Shown here: positions 10,416-21,194 of the stretch, piece after piece
How positions within the stretch are numbered: the first letter of the stretch is position 1
Layout: each line of letters opens with the position of its first letter
Assembly (NCBI GenBank): GCA_028280815.1
Contig: JANQLC010000030.1
Coordinates: 1 to 64,000 of the forward strand
Reading direction: 5' to 3'
DNA: 64,000 nucleotides
Origin: Flavobacteriales bacterium
GTDB lineage: Bacteria > Bacteroidota > Bacteroidia > Flavobacteriales > JANQLC01
Position numbers and translations under genes: made by a program
The notes under the pieces: generated by a model
The model's input: only the letters and a program-made list of their open reading frames with translations
Told to the model about the DNA's origin: nothing
Database searches by the model: none

Positions 10416-11347
10416 TTATCGACCACATAGATGAGCTGCACGACCGGCAGGTAAACCACACTCGCCAGCAAGAGGTTTCGGGCAGACTTCGAGTCCCTTC
10501 GCTGGAGCAGACGCAGCGAAAAGCCGAAGAAAATCGCACCGCAAACGATCAGCCAAAGCGCAGCCTGAGCCGATAGGTGCAAACGCCCCGTCCATCCCAG
10601 CGCAGGCCAAACGGATACCGGAATCACGCTAAAGCTATAAAGGGCGATCTGCCTAGCGGTAGCCCGATCCCGGCTGCCGGAAGGCAGCAAACGATAGCCG
10701 GCTCGCTCGTAATCGGCAAAGGCTAGCCAGCCTATCGCCCAAAAGTGGGGAAATTGCCATAAAAACTGTATTAAAAATAAGGCGCCCGGTTCAACACTGA
10801 ACGAATGGCTAGCCGCTACCCACCCCAACATATAGGGAATGGCACCGGTAAAAGCACCGACAAAAACAGACCAGGGCGTCACCGCTTTTAGGGGTGTATA
10901 GGCAAAGACGTATAAGATGATGCTGACAAAGGCCCAAATGGCCGCCTGAAAGCTGAGGCAGAGCAACAGGGACAAACCCGCAAGGGTCAGGAGCAGACCG
11001 AGATAAAAAGCCGCGGTAACCGACACGCGGTTAGTGGGCAAAGGGCGATTTCGGGTGCGGTGCATCAGCCCATCCCTATCGCACTCGATGATCTGATTGA
11101 AGACATTGGAAGCTCCCACCATTAAATAACCGCCTGAGAGGAGGAGGAAGAGGTTTTCAACACCCACTGAATCAACGGCGAGCAAATAGCCGGCTACAGC
11201 GGAAAAAACGACGCTTATGGACAGACGCGCCTTGGTGAGTTGCCCAAAATCACGCCAAATAGCGTGCACAACGGTATGACCTGCAACCGATTTTTGCCCT
11301 GCCCTTTGCCGGGGTTTACAAGGTTCCATTCGAATCGGGGTTGGCAT
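10394..11347 (-). CDS. ctaB: Protoheme IX farnesyltransferase
   Basis: UbiA-family motifs NVFNQIIECDRDGLMHRTRNRPLP and WQFPHFWAIGWLAFADYERAGYRLLP. Confidence 0.93.
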   Translation of the reverse strand: MPTPIRMEPCKPRQRAGQKSVAGHTVVHAIWRDFGQLTKARLSISVVFSAVAGYLLAVDSVGVENLFLLLSGGYLMVGASNVFNQIIECDRDGLMHRTRNRPLPTNRVSVTAAFYLGLLLTLAGLSLLLCLSFQAAIWAFVSIILYVFAYTPLKAVTPWSVFVGAFTGAIPYMLGWVAASHSFSVEPGALFLIQFLWQFPHFWAIGWLAFADYERAGYRLLPSGSRDRATARQIALYSFSVIPVSVWPALGWTGRLHLSAQAALWLIVCGAIFFGFSLRLLQRRDSKSARNLLLASVVYLPVVQLIYVVDKWVRCAN

Positions 11348-11504
11348 ACGGAGCAGAAAACGGGATTAGCACAATATTATGCTATTTTAGTTTAAAAATG
11401 ATATATCATGTGATTTGCTGTCCAATTTTAGACCCATTGCTTTCACACGCGCAGTTTCCGATTCTATGAACACAGGGTTGAGCGGTCAAATGCAAGGCGC
11501 AGCA

Positions 11505-12263
11505 TTACTTCTCTTTTGCCTCTTCTTTTCCTCTTATCCCTTCTCTCGCGAGCATGGCTGCAGCTGAAGAAGTGCCGATACGCTGTACGCCCAACTCGAC
11601 ATAGCGCTCGGCATCCTTTCGGCTTCGAATCCCCCCCGAGGCTTTTACCCCGAGGGGACCGCTGTTTTCGACCAAGATCGCTACCCCGCCCAGCGTAGCT
11701 CCGTTGGGCATCCCCGCTGGGGTTTCATAGCAACCGGTAGAAGATTTTACAAAGACCTGCGCAGCTCGGTTTCGGCCAAAGTTGGATACGACCACATCGC
11801 GAATCACGAGCGTGAGGTTTTTGATTTGCGACTTGGAGAGCGCAGCGATTTCGACGATCCACTTACAGGTCTTACCCGCGTTTAGACAGATTCGGGTGCC
11901 TTGGTAAACCTCTTCCTTGACCTTGTCGTGATGGCCTGCTTTATACGCCTTGTAATCGATGACAAAGTCCAACTCATCCACGCCTATTTGGATCAATCGC
12001 TTCGCCTCATCGAGCTTTTTGGCGATCGACGCCGTGCCTCTGGGGAAATCAACTACCGAGACGACGCGTACGGCAGACTTGGATTCATCCACCATTCTAC
12101 GCGCCAAACCGACGTGTTTCGGACGCAGTACAACAGCTTTAAACCCTGTTTTTACGGCCTCTTGAACCAAGCTCGCAGCGGCTTCTCTATCGGCTTTTAC
12201 GGAAATCCCCGCCTCCTGGGGCAGCTTCAAATACGTGCTGTCGATAAAAGGTCTGAGATCCAT
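11505..12263 (-). CDS. deoC: Deoxyribose-phosphate aldolase
   Basis: FIDSTYLK, VVSVVDFPRG, VDELDFVIDY, FVKSSTGC, GVKASGGIR. Confidence 0.93.
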   Translation of the reverse strand: MDLRPFIDSTYLKLPQEAGISVKADREAAASLVQEAVKTGFKAVVLRPKHVGLARRMVDESKSAVRVVSVVDFPRGTASIAKKLDEAKRLIQIGVDELDFVIDYKAYKAGHHDKVKEEVYQGTRICLNAGKTCKWIVEIAALSKSQIKNLTLVIRDVVVSNFGRNRAAQVFVKSSTGCYETPAGMPNGATLGGVAILVENSGPLGVKASGGIRSRKDAERYVELGVQRIGTSSAAAMLAREGIRGKEEAKEK

Positions 12264-12352
12264 AAGCCGATTCTAGGCTGCAAAGGTAAAAATCAAAGAG
12301 ATACCCTGTGCCGCTTACATGAACCGGCGTTCGCTCCACACCCCCCATCATT

Positions 12353-13513
12353 TCAAATACGGCTTTTAAATGGAAAGCGCATCCGGTAAATCGCTTTCAC
12401 TTCTCTATACAACAGCGCCTCAAGCGCAGCTATATTTTGCTTTTCACGAGCGGAAACAAATACCGATGGCGCTTGCAGGCGTCCCATCCAGCTGCGATTC
12501 CAATCGGCTGTTGCCAACCCTTCATCTCGCGCTACACGCTTGCAATCATCGATCTTATTAAAAACCCCAATCACGGGTTTATCCGCCGCATTTACCTCGG
12601 CCAAGGTCGTGTTCACCGCTGTGATCTGCGCTTCAAAATCGGGGTGCGAGATGTCTATCACATGGAGGAGCAAATCCGATTCGCGCAGCTCGTCCAAGGT
12701 GGATTTAAACGACTCGATCAACTGTGTGGGCAGCTTTCGGATAAAACCCACGGTATCGCTGAGTAAAAAGGCCAGGTCTTTGATCACCACCCTGCGCACG
12801 GTGGTATCGAGGGTGGCAAAGAGGGCGTCTTCGGTAAAAACCGAAGTGTCAGCAACAGAATTCATAAGGGTGGATTTCCCCACATTGGTATAACCCACGA
12901 GGGCGACGCGGACGAGCTTAGACCGATTCTTTCGCTGTGCGATTAGTTGCCGATCTATGGATTGCAATCTCTTCTTTAAGCCAGCGATTTTATCGCGGAT
13001 GACACGGCGGTCTGTCTCTATCTCGGTTTCTCCCGGGCCACGCATCCCGATACCGCCGCACTGGCGTTCTAAGTGCGTCCACATCCTCGTAAGCCGCGGC
13101 AATAGGCATTCGTACTGCGCCAATGCGACTTGGGCGCGCGCATACGAGGTGCGCGCGTGCTGCGCAAAGATGTCGAGTATCAGGCCCCTGCGATCCAGCA
13201 CTTTAACATCGAGATATGTCTCTATATTTCGAAACTGGCTCGGTGAGAGCGCATCGTCAAAAACGGCTGTGTCGACGCGGTGAAGACGGATGAATTGACG
13301 CAGTTCATCCAACTTACCCCTGCCGATAAAAGTCTTGGGATCAGGGCGATTCAACTTTTGGGTAAACCGCCCCCATACGCTTGCCCCGGCCGTCCCGCAC
13401 AAAAACGCCAACTCATCCAAATATTCTCTGGATTTATCGACCCCTTGCTGCTGTGTAATAAGCCCGACCAATACCGCTCTCTCGTCGTACTTCTCGCCCT
13501 TTTGCAAAACCAT
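12353..13513 (-). CDS. hflX: GTPase HflX
   Basis: RRGLILDIFAQHARTSYARAQVALAQ, GPGETEIETDRR, GYTNVGKSTLMN, DTVGFIRKLP, NKID. Confidence 0.95.
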   Translation of the reverse strand: MVLQKGEKYDERAVLVGLITQQQGVDKSREYLDELAFLCGTAGASVWGRFTQKLNRPDPKTFIGRGKLDELRQFIRLHRVDTAVFDDALSPSQFRNIETYLDVKVLDRRGLILDIFAQHARTSYARAQVALAQYECLLPRLTRMWTHLERQCGGIGMRGPGETEIETDRRVIRDKIAGLKKRLQSIDRQLIAQRKNRSKLVRVALVGYTNVGKSTLMNSVADTSVFTEDALFATLDTTVRRVVIKDLAFLLSDTVGFIRKLPTQLIESFKSTLDELRESDLLLHVIDISHPDFEAQITAVNTTLAEVNAADKPVIGVFNKIDDCKRVARDEGLATADWNRSWMGRLQAPSVFVSAREKQNIAALEALLYREVKAIYRMRFPFKSRI

Positions 13514-13613
13514 ATCCCCGTGCGCTAAACTATGAGATGAGCGACCGGCTTAGCATTCCGCATGCATGGCAAACGCCCGTGAAACAGAGGACTACGAGAT
13601 CCGTCGAACTGCG

Positions 13614-16600
13614 CTATTTCAACGCTTTCAGCAAGGCTGTAACGGCCGCCTCCAACTGGGTGTCTCTGCCGTTTAAAAAGGCTGCATAGGGTAAGGGAAC
13701 CCGAATATCCGGCTCCAATTCTAGATTTTCTGTCGGTCGGCCCTGCTCGCCTATGGTGGCAACCATGGGGATACCAAACAAGAGGGTCGGATCGATTTGC
13801 CACTCCCACCATACCGCTGTTCCGGTACCCGCCACCGGCATGCCCACCAATTTGCCAATGCCGTTTTGCTTATATACATAAGGAAAGAGAAAAGCGTCGC
13901 TGTAATTGCCTTCACTCATGAGGACAATGCTCGGCTTGGTCCAGCGATAGGAGGGTTCTCCGCCTTTTAACACATGACCCTGCGGCGCCCATTTCAAATA
14001 TCGCTTACCGCTCAAAAAGGTATTTAAATCATCGTGCAGGTTACCGCCACTGTTAAAACGCGTATCGACAACCAATGCTTTTCTATCTCTGTTTTTCCCC
14101 AAAGCATTTTCATAAACATCTCTAAAACTGCGGTCATTCATCTCGTGAACGTGGACATAGCCGATCTGACCGCCGCTCAAAGAATCGACCATTTTTGCCA
14201 TGGTCTGCGTCCATCGCTTATACATCAGATTCCGCTCCGTTCCCATGGAAACGGGCTTAACGGTGACTGCAAAGCGCGAACCGCCACGCTTAATCGTCAA
14301 CAGGACGTTTTTACCTTCTATGTTATTCAAGTATTTATTCGGGTTTTCATCGGCTTTAATGGTCTTTCCATCGATCTTTGTGATGATGTCGCCCGCTTTT
14401 ATCTCGCTTCCGGCCTTGTCGAGCGGACCACCGTGTATGACTTCGCTTATCCGAATGCCCGGGCCGGTATAGCGCTCATCGTATAACAAGCCGAGCGAAG
14501 CAGTCCGATCACCGTGATGACTGCTCGGATAATAACGAGCGCCGGTATGGGAGACGTTGAGCTCGCCCAACATCTCGCTCAACAACACTTGAAAGTCGTA
14601 ATTGTTTTTGATATGTGGCAAAAACGCTGCATAAGCATCGCGATACATCTTCCAATCGATGCCATGCAGGCTGGGGTCGTAGACCTTTTTGACCACCTGC
14701 CTCCAAATGTGGTCGAAGATGTATTTGCGTTCCGCAGCGGCATCGACTACCATATTCCCGCCTAAATCTATATTTTCAACCCTACCACTTTGGGCATTGA
14801 CTCGAACCAGCCTACCGTGGTTGCTCAAAAATAAGGTCTTCCCGTCATCGCTGATCTGAATGCCGCTCGGGGAGCCGCCGAGTTTGGCCAGGATTTTAGT
14901 CCTTCTCGTCCTCGGCTCGGTTACCCAAAGGTCAAATCCCTTTTCAAAGGCAGATAGGTAATAGACTTTACTCGCATCTCTGTTTAAAACGTAATCGCTG
15001 ATATCGGAACTGTTGATGGTCAGCCTGATTTTGCGGGCGTTGAGGTTTTTCAAATCAAAAACCAATCGCTTTGCTTTTTTTGCTTCCTCCTTGGATTTTT
15101 TATCCGCCTGATGTGCATCTTTTTTGTCTTTCTTCCCTTTCTTTTCCCGCTCTTTCAAAAGCGCAAAATCCGCCTTGCTCAATCTATAGCGATCATAAGC
15201 CTCACGGTTGAAAAACACCGCATAAACATCTGATTGGCTACCTCCATTTTCGGCGAGCGATCGCTCACCGTTGCGACTGGTCAAATAGGTCATCACCTTC
15301 CCGTCCAGGGCCCATTTGGCATCGCGCTCCCCAAACCCGCCGTTTACGGGATAGATGATCGCTCCGCTACCGTCGGCTTTGATCAACGCGGTATTCTCAA
15401 ACGAATCGTATCCCTTTTCATCGTCGACCAACAGCCATCTGCTGTCCGGACTCCACGCAAAACCCCAGTCACCATCGCGGTAAGAGTAATTATGCCCTGC
15501 TGGTAAAACCGTTTTCGTCTGCTCGGTATGGAGGGTTAAAACCTTTAGGATATTTCGCTCATAGACAAAGGCAACTTTTTTGCCATCCGGCGAATAGCGC
15601 GGCTGAAATTCTTCCGCATCGGTTGCGATAAGGGGCTCTATATGCAAAACCGTCGAAGCGTAAAAATACTTTTCTTTTGGTCGGGCTAAGGTGACTTTAT
15701 AAATGTTCCAGCTCCCGTCGCGTTCGCCGGAAAACAAGAGGGTTTTGCCATCCGGCGACCAATCGATCATGCGCTCTTGTTCGGGCGTATGGGTGATGCG
15801 TTTGGTTCTGGAATCAGATACGCCGGTGACGAATACCTCTCCTCTGCTGACAAAAGCCAGTTCCTCACCGTTGGGGCTTACAGCAAATTTGGTTAGGGTT
15901 TTGACCTTTGCGTGTTTTCTGGGGTAAAGGGCAGCATCCATTACGCTTACCGAAAGTTTTTGAGGTTTGTTTCCAGCGCTAAGCGTGTACAAGTCTCCTT
16001 TCCAGGTAAAGGCCAAGGTATTATCCCTTGAAACACTCAAATAGCGAACTGGGAAATCGGTAAATGCGGTGAGTTGCTGCTCAGCGCCATCCGTTAGATC
16101 GCGCCTATACAGGTTTTGGGTACCGTCTTTTTCGCTTAAATAGTATACGTGCCGATCATCCGAATCGAATACGGGCTCTCTGTCCTCGCCCTTGAAATCG
16201 CTTATCCGCTTATACGTATTGGCTTGGATATCATACAGCCAAATATCTCGCGTGACGGAGGAGGTATGGTGTTTTCTCCAGGGATCTTCATATCCCTTTC
16301 TGTCTTCAAAAACAACTTTGGATCCGGTCGCATTATAGTGCGCTTCTTCAGCCCCAGCAGCGCTCAGCAAAAGGGGTTGCCCCCCCCTTACGGGTACGGT
16401 ATATAGATTGTGAAAGAGATGCGTACTCGGAAATCGCACGCTCTTCGCGGGTGCTGCCCGGCCGCTGCCGAAGAGTACGCGACTGTCATCTAAGGTAAAA
16501 TCAAAGGGGTAATCCGCTGCGCTGTGGTAGGTGATCCGCACTGGGGTGCCGCCCGCAGATGGCAGGGTATACACATCGAAATTGCCGCATCGATCACTGG

Positions 16601-16919
16601 CGAAAGCCAGGGTTTTGCCGTCGTGACTCCAAACCGGACGCATGTCATACGCATCGCCCGTGGTAAGGGCAACAGCGGTTCCGCCCTTGGCGCTGACGCG
16701 GTATAAATTACCCTTATAACCGAAAACAATGGTTTTCCCATCTGGAGAAATGGCGGGATGACAAATCCACCGCGCCTTCTCTTGTGCCCGTAACGATAGG
16801 GCGGAAAAAAAACACATCGCAGCGATCCAAACGCATTTTTTCATGGGTCTAAGTTTTGTTACATCAAATGGACTCGGTCGCAATCTCAGATGCGGGGCAA
16901 AGGTACACAATGTATGCAT
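13614..16919 (-). CDS. Tricorn-like protease (WD40/beta-propeller + PDZ + S41 peptidase); start likely near 16842
   Basis: Repeated SPDGKTIVF/SHDGKTLAFASDR propeller motifs, PDZ (AGDIITKIDGKTI), S41 core (VVDTRFNSGGNLHDDL, MSEGNYSDAFLFPY). Confidence 0.92.
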   Translation of the reverse strand: MHTLCTFAPHLRLRPSPFDVTKLRPMKKCVWIAAMCFFSALSLRAQEKARWICHPAISPDGKTIVFGYKGNLYRVSAKGGTAVALTTGDAYDMRPVWSHDGKTLAFASDRCGNFDVYTLPSAGGTPVRITYHSAADYPFDFTLDDSRVLFGSGRAAPAKSVRFPSTHLFHNLYTVPVRGGQPLLLSAAGAEEAHYNATGSKVVFEDRKGYEDPWRKHHTSSVTRDIWLYDIQANTYKRISDFKGEDREPVFDSDDRHVYYLSEKDGTQNLYRRDLTDGAEQQLTAFTDFPVRYLSVSRDNTLAFTWKGDLYTLSAGNKPQKLSVSVMDAALYPRKHAKVKTLTKFAVSPNGEELAFVSRGEVFVTGVSDSRTKRITHTPEQERMIDWSPDGKTLLFSGERDGSWNIYKVTLARPKEKYFYASTVLHIEPLIATDAEEFQPRYSPDGKKVAFVYERNILKVLTLHTEQTKTVLPAGHNYSYRDGDWGFAWSPDSRWLLVDDEKGYDSFENTALIKADGSGAIIYPVNGGFGERDAKWALDGKVMTYLTSRNGERSLAENGGSQSDVYAVFFNREAYDRYRLSKADFALLKEREKKGKKDKKDAHQADKKSKEEAKKAKRLVFDLKNLNARKIRLTINSSDISDYVLNRDASKVYYLSAFEKGFDLWVTEPRTRRTKILAKLGGSPSGIQISDDGKTLFLSNHGRLVRVNAQSGRVENIDLGGNMVVDAAAERKYIFDHIWRQVVKKVYDPSLHGIDWKMYRDAYAAFLPHIKNNYDFQVLLSEMLGELNVSHTGARYYPSSHHGDRTASLGLLYDERYTGPGIRISEVIHGGPLDKAGSEIKAGDIITKIDGKTIKADENPNKYLNNIEGKNVLLTIKRGGSRFAVTVKPVSMGTERNLMYKRWTQTMAKMVDSLSGGQIGYVHVHEMNDRSFRDVYENALGKNRDRKALVVDTRFNSGGNLHDDLNTFLSGKRYLKWAPQGHVLKGGEPSYRWTKPSIVLMSEGNYSDAFLFPYVYKQNGIGKLVGMPVAGTGTAVWWEWQIDPTLLFGIPMVATIGEQGRPTENLELEPDIRVPLPYAAFLNGRDTQLEAAVTALLKALK

Positions 16920-17335
16920 CCAGACTCTGCGCCTCGCGGATGTTTACTCCCCATGGCGTTGAGCCAAAACTGAAAGCCTGTCAAATTTGGTGCCATCCGA
17001 TAGACAAATACCAGCTCCCGCCAGGCACGCACAACCATTCCGCTCTTACTATAGAGCGCGCGCTCAGGCCGCTGTGACTAACCGGTAAATACAAGGTTTC
17101 GATAGCCGTTCACAACAAAATAGCGCACGGGGCTACACAACGGGTAAAGGAAAACCTAAGCTTTAACTATATGACGCATTTGAAAAACAGCCATCATGCG
17201 CGCGGTGCAAGCCGCTGTAAATACCCTGGCCAAAGGGACAACCGGCTTTTGTATATTGAAAAACTGCGATTTTAACCGCCTGCTATGCGTCCGCCGGTCG
17301 TTCTCGTTTGGGCTGCAGGCCCCTGAGCAAGGGGG

Positions 17336-18127
17336 TTAAGTCTGCTCTCGCGATGTCAATACGGCATGCCCGTATTCGCGATTCATCCGTGCGATGTGTT
17401 TCAAAGCGATTCCCTTGGGGCACTCGACTTCACAGGCACCCGTCACAGAGCAATTCCCAAAGCCCTCTGCATCCATTTGGCGCACCATATGTTGGACCCG
17501 GCGTTTCCGCTCGATCTGTCCTTGGGGCAAATGCGCGAGGTGGGACACTTTGGCCGCTGTGAAAAGCATGGCGGAACTGTTTTTACAAGTGGCTACACAA
17601 GCACCGCAGCCGATGCAGCTCGCCGCATCAAAGGCCTGGTCTGCATCCTGCTTATTGACCGGAATGCTATCCGCATCCTGGGTATTTCCAGAGGTGTTTA
17701 CGGAGATGAACCCCCCCGCCTGCAACACGCGGTCCAAGGCGCTCCGATCGACGATTAAATCCTTGATGACTGGAAAGGCACGCGAACGCCAGGGCTCGAC
17801 GTAAATGGTATCCCCATCGCGAAAGCTGCGCATGTGCAATTGACAAGTCGTAATGCCGCGCGAGGGGCCGTGTGCCCGGCCGTTGATATACAAGGAGCAG
17901 ATGCCACAGATGCCTTCCCGACAATCGTGGTCAAAGGCTACGGGTTCTCTTCCGGCTTCGATCAAATTCTCGTTCAACACATCGAGCATCTCGAGGAAGG
18001 AACTGGCGGTAGAAATGCCCTTTACGCGATGGGTTTCAAATCTGCCCCGGGCTTTGGCGTGTTTCTGCCGCCAAATTTTTAGGGTTAACGACAGACTTTT
18101 TCTAGCTGCCATAGTCGTCTTTCTCAT
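17336..18127 (-). CDS. sdhB: Succinate dehydrogenase/fumarate reductase iron-sulfur subunit
   Basis: [38 protein letters not shown]; adjacent to sdhA/sdhC. Confidence 0.95.
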   Translation of the reverse strand: MRKTTMAARKSLSLTLKIWRQKHAKARGRFETHRVKGISTASSFLEMLDVLNENLIEAGREPVAFDHDCREGICGICSLYINGRAHGPSRGITTCQLHMRSFRDGDTIYVEPWRSRAFPVIKDLIVDRSALDRVLQAGGFISVNTSGNTQDADSIPVNKQDADQAFDAASCIGCGACVATCKNSSAMLFTAAKVSHLAHLPQGQIERKRRVQHMVRQMDAEGFGNCSVTGACEVECPKGIALKHIARMNREYGHAVLTSREQT

Positions 18128-18132
18128 AGTCT

Positions 18133-20154
18133 TTATTTGTAGGAGCGCGTCTTCAGTTCTACATTTTCAAATGCGAGCGGTTCCTTGTGCAGCGCTTCCC
18201 GATTGATGTCGGCACCCTGGTAGGCCCAGGCAGACACATAGGCGTAGTCCCCATCGTTGCGCAGCGCTTCGCCTCCAGGCGTCTGGTGTTCTACGCGAAA
18301 GTGTCCCCCACAGGATTCGTCTCGGTCTAAGGCATCGATAGCCATCAACTGTCCCAGCTCCAAAAAATCGGCTACCCGGCCTGCTTTTTCCAACTCGGGG
18401 TTTAAGTCATCGGCCGAACCCGGCACGCACACCGATTTCCAGAAGGATTCGCGAAGCTGTTGAATCTCGGCAATCGCTTCGCGCAGGCCCGCCGCGCTGC
18501 GCGCCATGCCCACCTTATTCCACATGACCTCACCCAATTTTTTGTGAAAGTAATCCACGGTATGCGCGCCTTTATTGGATAGCCATCTTTCGATTCGCTC
18601 GCGTACCCCGCACGACGCCTCATCGAATTCGGGGGTGTCCGTCGGAATGGGTCCGGTGCGGATGTCGTCAGCCAGGTAGTTCGGCAGCGTATAGGGCAAG
18701 ATGAAGTAGCCGTCTGCCAAGCCTTGCATCAGTGCCGATGCGCCCAAGCGGTTGGCACCGTGATCGGAGAAGTTGGCCTCACCGATGACAAAGCAGCCGG
18801 GTATGCTGGACATCAAGTCGTAATCCACCCACAAGCCGCCCATGGTGTAGTGGACAGCCGGATAGATCTTCATGGGTGTTTCATAAGGGTCTGCGCCGGT
18901 GATCTGCCGATACATATCGAACAGATTCCCATATTTGTCGGCTATCCACTTTTTACCGAGCGCCCTGATTTGCACTGCCGAAGGGTTCTCCATGCCCGCC
19001 TCGTAGGCGCGCTCTGTGCCCCGCCGCTGAATCTCGGTAGAGAAATCCAAAAATACCCCTTCTTTCGCATCGTTGTCTTCAATGCCATAGCCCGCATCAC
19101 AGCGCTCTTTGGCCGCACGTGAGGCCACATCTCGAGGGGCGAGATTGCCAAAGGCCGGGTATCGCCGCTCGAGGTAGTAATCGCGGTCTGCCTCTTGGAT
19201 ATCCGCAGGCTGGCATCTGCCTTCGCGGGTGGCCTGGGCATCGGATCGCTTTTTGGGCACCCAGATCCTACCGGAGTTTCGCAGCGACTCGGACATCAGG
19301 GTTAGTTTGGACTGAAATGGGCCGTGCACCGGGATGCAGGTCGGGTGAATCTGTACGAAACCGGGATTGGCAAAATAAGCACCCCTCTTGTGCACCTTCC
19401 AGATGGCCGAACAATTGGAGCCCATCGCATAGGTGGAGAGGAAATAGACATTGCCATAGCCCCCCGAGGCGAGGACTACCGCATGGGCGGCATGGCGTTC
19501 GATGGCCCCGGTCACCAGATTTCTCGCTACAATGCCCCGAGCCTTGCCGCCCACCAAGACGAGGTCCAACATCTCGTGGCGGTTGTACATCGAGACGCGT
19601 CCCTTGGCGATTTGCCGGGACAGGGCTTGATAGGCGCCCAAGAGCAGTTGTTGGCCGGTTTGACCCTTGGCGTAAAAGGTGCGCTTCACCTGTACGCCCC
19701 CAAAGGAGCGGTTGTCCAGCAGGCCCCCGTACTCGCGCGCAAAAGGGACGCCCTGGGCCACGCATTGGTCGATGATCTGTCCCGATAACTGTGCCAATCG
19801 ATACACATTGGCCTCTCGAGAGCGGTAATCCCCGCCCTTTATCGTATCGTAAAACAAGCGATAGACCGAATCGTTGTCCCCCTGATAATTTTTGGCTGCA
19901 TTGATCCCGCCCTGGGCGGCGATGGAATGGGCACGGCGCGGGGAATCCTGATAGCAAAACGATTTGACTCGGTAACCCAATTCCGCGAGCGTAGCAGCCG
20001 CCGAAGCCCCGGCCAAGCCGGTGCCGACTACGACGATGTCGATTCGATCGCGGTTGTTGGGCGCTACCAACCGATAACCGGCTTTGGCGCGATCCCACTT
20101 TTCAGCGAGCGCGCCCTCGGGCAGATGTGGATCAAAATGGGGCATGCGATGCAT
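18133..20154 (-). CDS. sdhA: Succinate dehydrogenase/fumarate reductase flavoprotein subunit
   Basis: [23 protein letters not shown]-binding motif, [52 protein letters not shown]. Confidence 0.97.
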   Translation of the reverse strand: MHRMPHFDPHLPEGALAEKWDRAKAGYRLVAPNNRDRIDIVVVGTGLAGASAAATLAELGYRVKSFCYQDSPRRAHSIAAQGGINAAKNYQGDNDSVYRLFYDTIKGGDYRSREANVYRLAQLSGQIIDQCVAQGVPFAREYGGLLDNRSFGGVQVKRTFYAKGQTGQQLLLGAYQALSRQIAKGRVSMYNRHEMLDLVLVGGKARGIVARNLVTGAIERHAAHAVVLASGGYGNVYFLSTYAMGSNCSAIWKVHKRGAYFANPGFVQIHPTCIPVHGPFQSKLTLMSESLRNSGRIWVPKKRSDAQATREGRCQPADIQEADRDYYLERRYPAFGNLAPRDVASRAAKERCDAGYGIEDNDAKEGVFLDFSTEIQRRGTERAYEAGMENPSAVQIRALGKKWIADKYGNLFDMYRQITGADPYETPMKIYPAVHYTMGGLWVDYDLMSSIPGCFVIGEANFSDHGANRLGASALMQGLADGYFILPYTLPNYLADDIRTGPIPTDTPEFDEASCGVRERIERWLSNKGAHTVDYFHKKLGEVMWNKVGMARSAAGLREAIAEIQQLRESFWKSVCVPGSADDLNPELEKAGRVADFLELGQLMAIDALDRDESCGGHFRVEHQTPGGEALRNDGDYAYVSAWAYQGADINREALHKEPLAFENVELKTRSYK

Positions 20155-20979
20155 TTATATCTGGTCGAGCACAAAGCGAATGTACAGCGGAATGAAAGCG
20201 AAGAGCAAGGGTACGACCACGGCAAAGGCGGCCCCGAGGCGCTTGATCAGTCCATCATACCTGGGGTGGCTCAGACCCAAGGATTGAAAAGCTGCGGCAA
20301 AACCATGTGAGAGGTGGAAGGCGAGAATGAGCATGGAAAAGGCGTAAAAGAGCACCAACCACAATCCGTATTGGGCATCTTGAAAGGTTTGGATGGTAAC
20401 GGTGTACAGGTCTTGAATCCGCTCCGCATGGTTGGCAATAATGTAGGTTTCTATGGGCCCGAAATGCACCTTCGCCCAAAAATTGATCAGGTGAATGACG
20501 ATAAATGCCCCGATGAGCGTCCCCAACAGCGCCATGTTTCGCGAAGACCAGCTGCTATTGGCCGCGGGTTTGTTTTTCGCATAGCGCACTTTACCCCTTG
20601 CCCTTCGGTTTTGAATCGTTAAGACAATCCCGTCGATGATGTGTAAGAGAATGCTGGTGTAGGTGAGGTAGGATAGGATTTTTACGACCGGGCTGTGGGT
20701 CATAAATGCAGCGTACAGGTTAAATCGGTCTTTTGCCCTTTGACCCAACGGCAGCAGAAGCTGTAGATTGCCGGCGAGATGACCGATGAGGAACAGGATT
20801 AAAAACAAGCCCGTAGCAGCCATCCAGTACTTTTTCGCCAGAGAGGACTTTCCCATACCCATCCAAACGCTTTTTGATACATTGCAAATATAAGGCTTAC
20901 AGCCGTTCCCAAGCGGGATGATAGCACCTGTACAGCTATTTAAACCCGATCTAAATCGAGAAGGATCCGACTCTGTCAC
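20155..20979 (-). CDS. sdhC: Succinate dehydrogenase cytochrome b subunit; start probably near 20857
   Basis: KYWMAATGLFLILFLIGHLAGNLQLL, five TM helices, LILAFHLSHGFAAAFQSLG; adjacent to sdhA. Confidence 0.92.
   Translation of the reverse strand: MTESDPSRFRSGLNSCTGAIIPLGNGCKPYICNVSKSVWMGMGKSSLAKKYWMAATGLFLILFLIGHLAGNLQLLLPLGQRAKDRFNLYAAFMTHSPVVKILSYLTYTSILLHIIDGIVLTIQNRRARGKVRYAKNKPAANSSWSSRNMALLGTLIGAFIVIHLINFWAKVHFGPIETYIIANHAERIQDLYTVTIQTFQDAQYGLWLVLFYAFSMLILAFHLSHGFAAAFQSLGLSHPRYDGLIKRLGAAFAVVVPLLFAFIPLYIRFVLDQI
20885..20892 (-). promoter_or_regulatory. Bacteroidetes-type -7 element TATATTTG upstream of sdhC
   Basis: Reverse complement of CAAATATA; matches TAnnTTTG about 30 bp upstream of the sdhC coding region. 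Confidence 0.6.
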
Positions 20980-21194
20980 ACATTCCTCCTCTTGTTTTTA
21001 ACCCTTATAGGGTGATTCCAGAGTTACGATATACGCATGAGAAATGATGCGTAAATTCCCTGTTGTGCCGCAAGAGCGATTCGTTCGACTTATTCTGAAC
21101 ATTATTTGTATATTGCAACACAGTGAGGGCCAGCAGAAGCTGAGTCACAAAGAGCAGCCGAGAAAAATAAGGAGAAAGTAAATCTCGAAAAAGG

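Noticed and set aside
19268-20098. 276-aa minus-strand ORF overlapping sdhA
   Set aside because: Alternative frame of the strongly supported sdhA; arginine/proline-rich composition typical of a shadow ORF in GC-richer DNA
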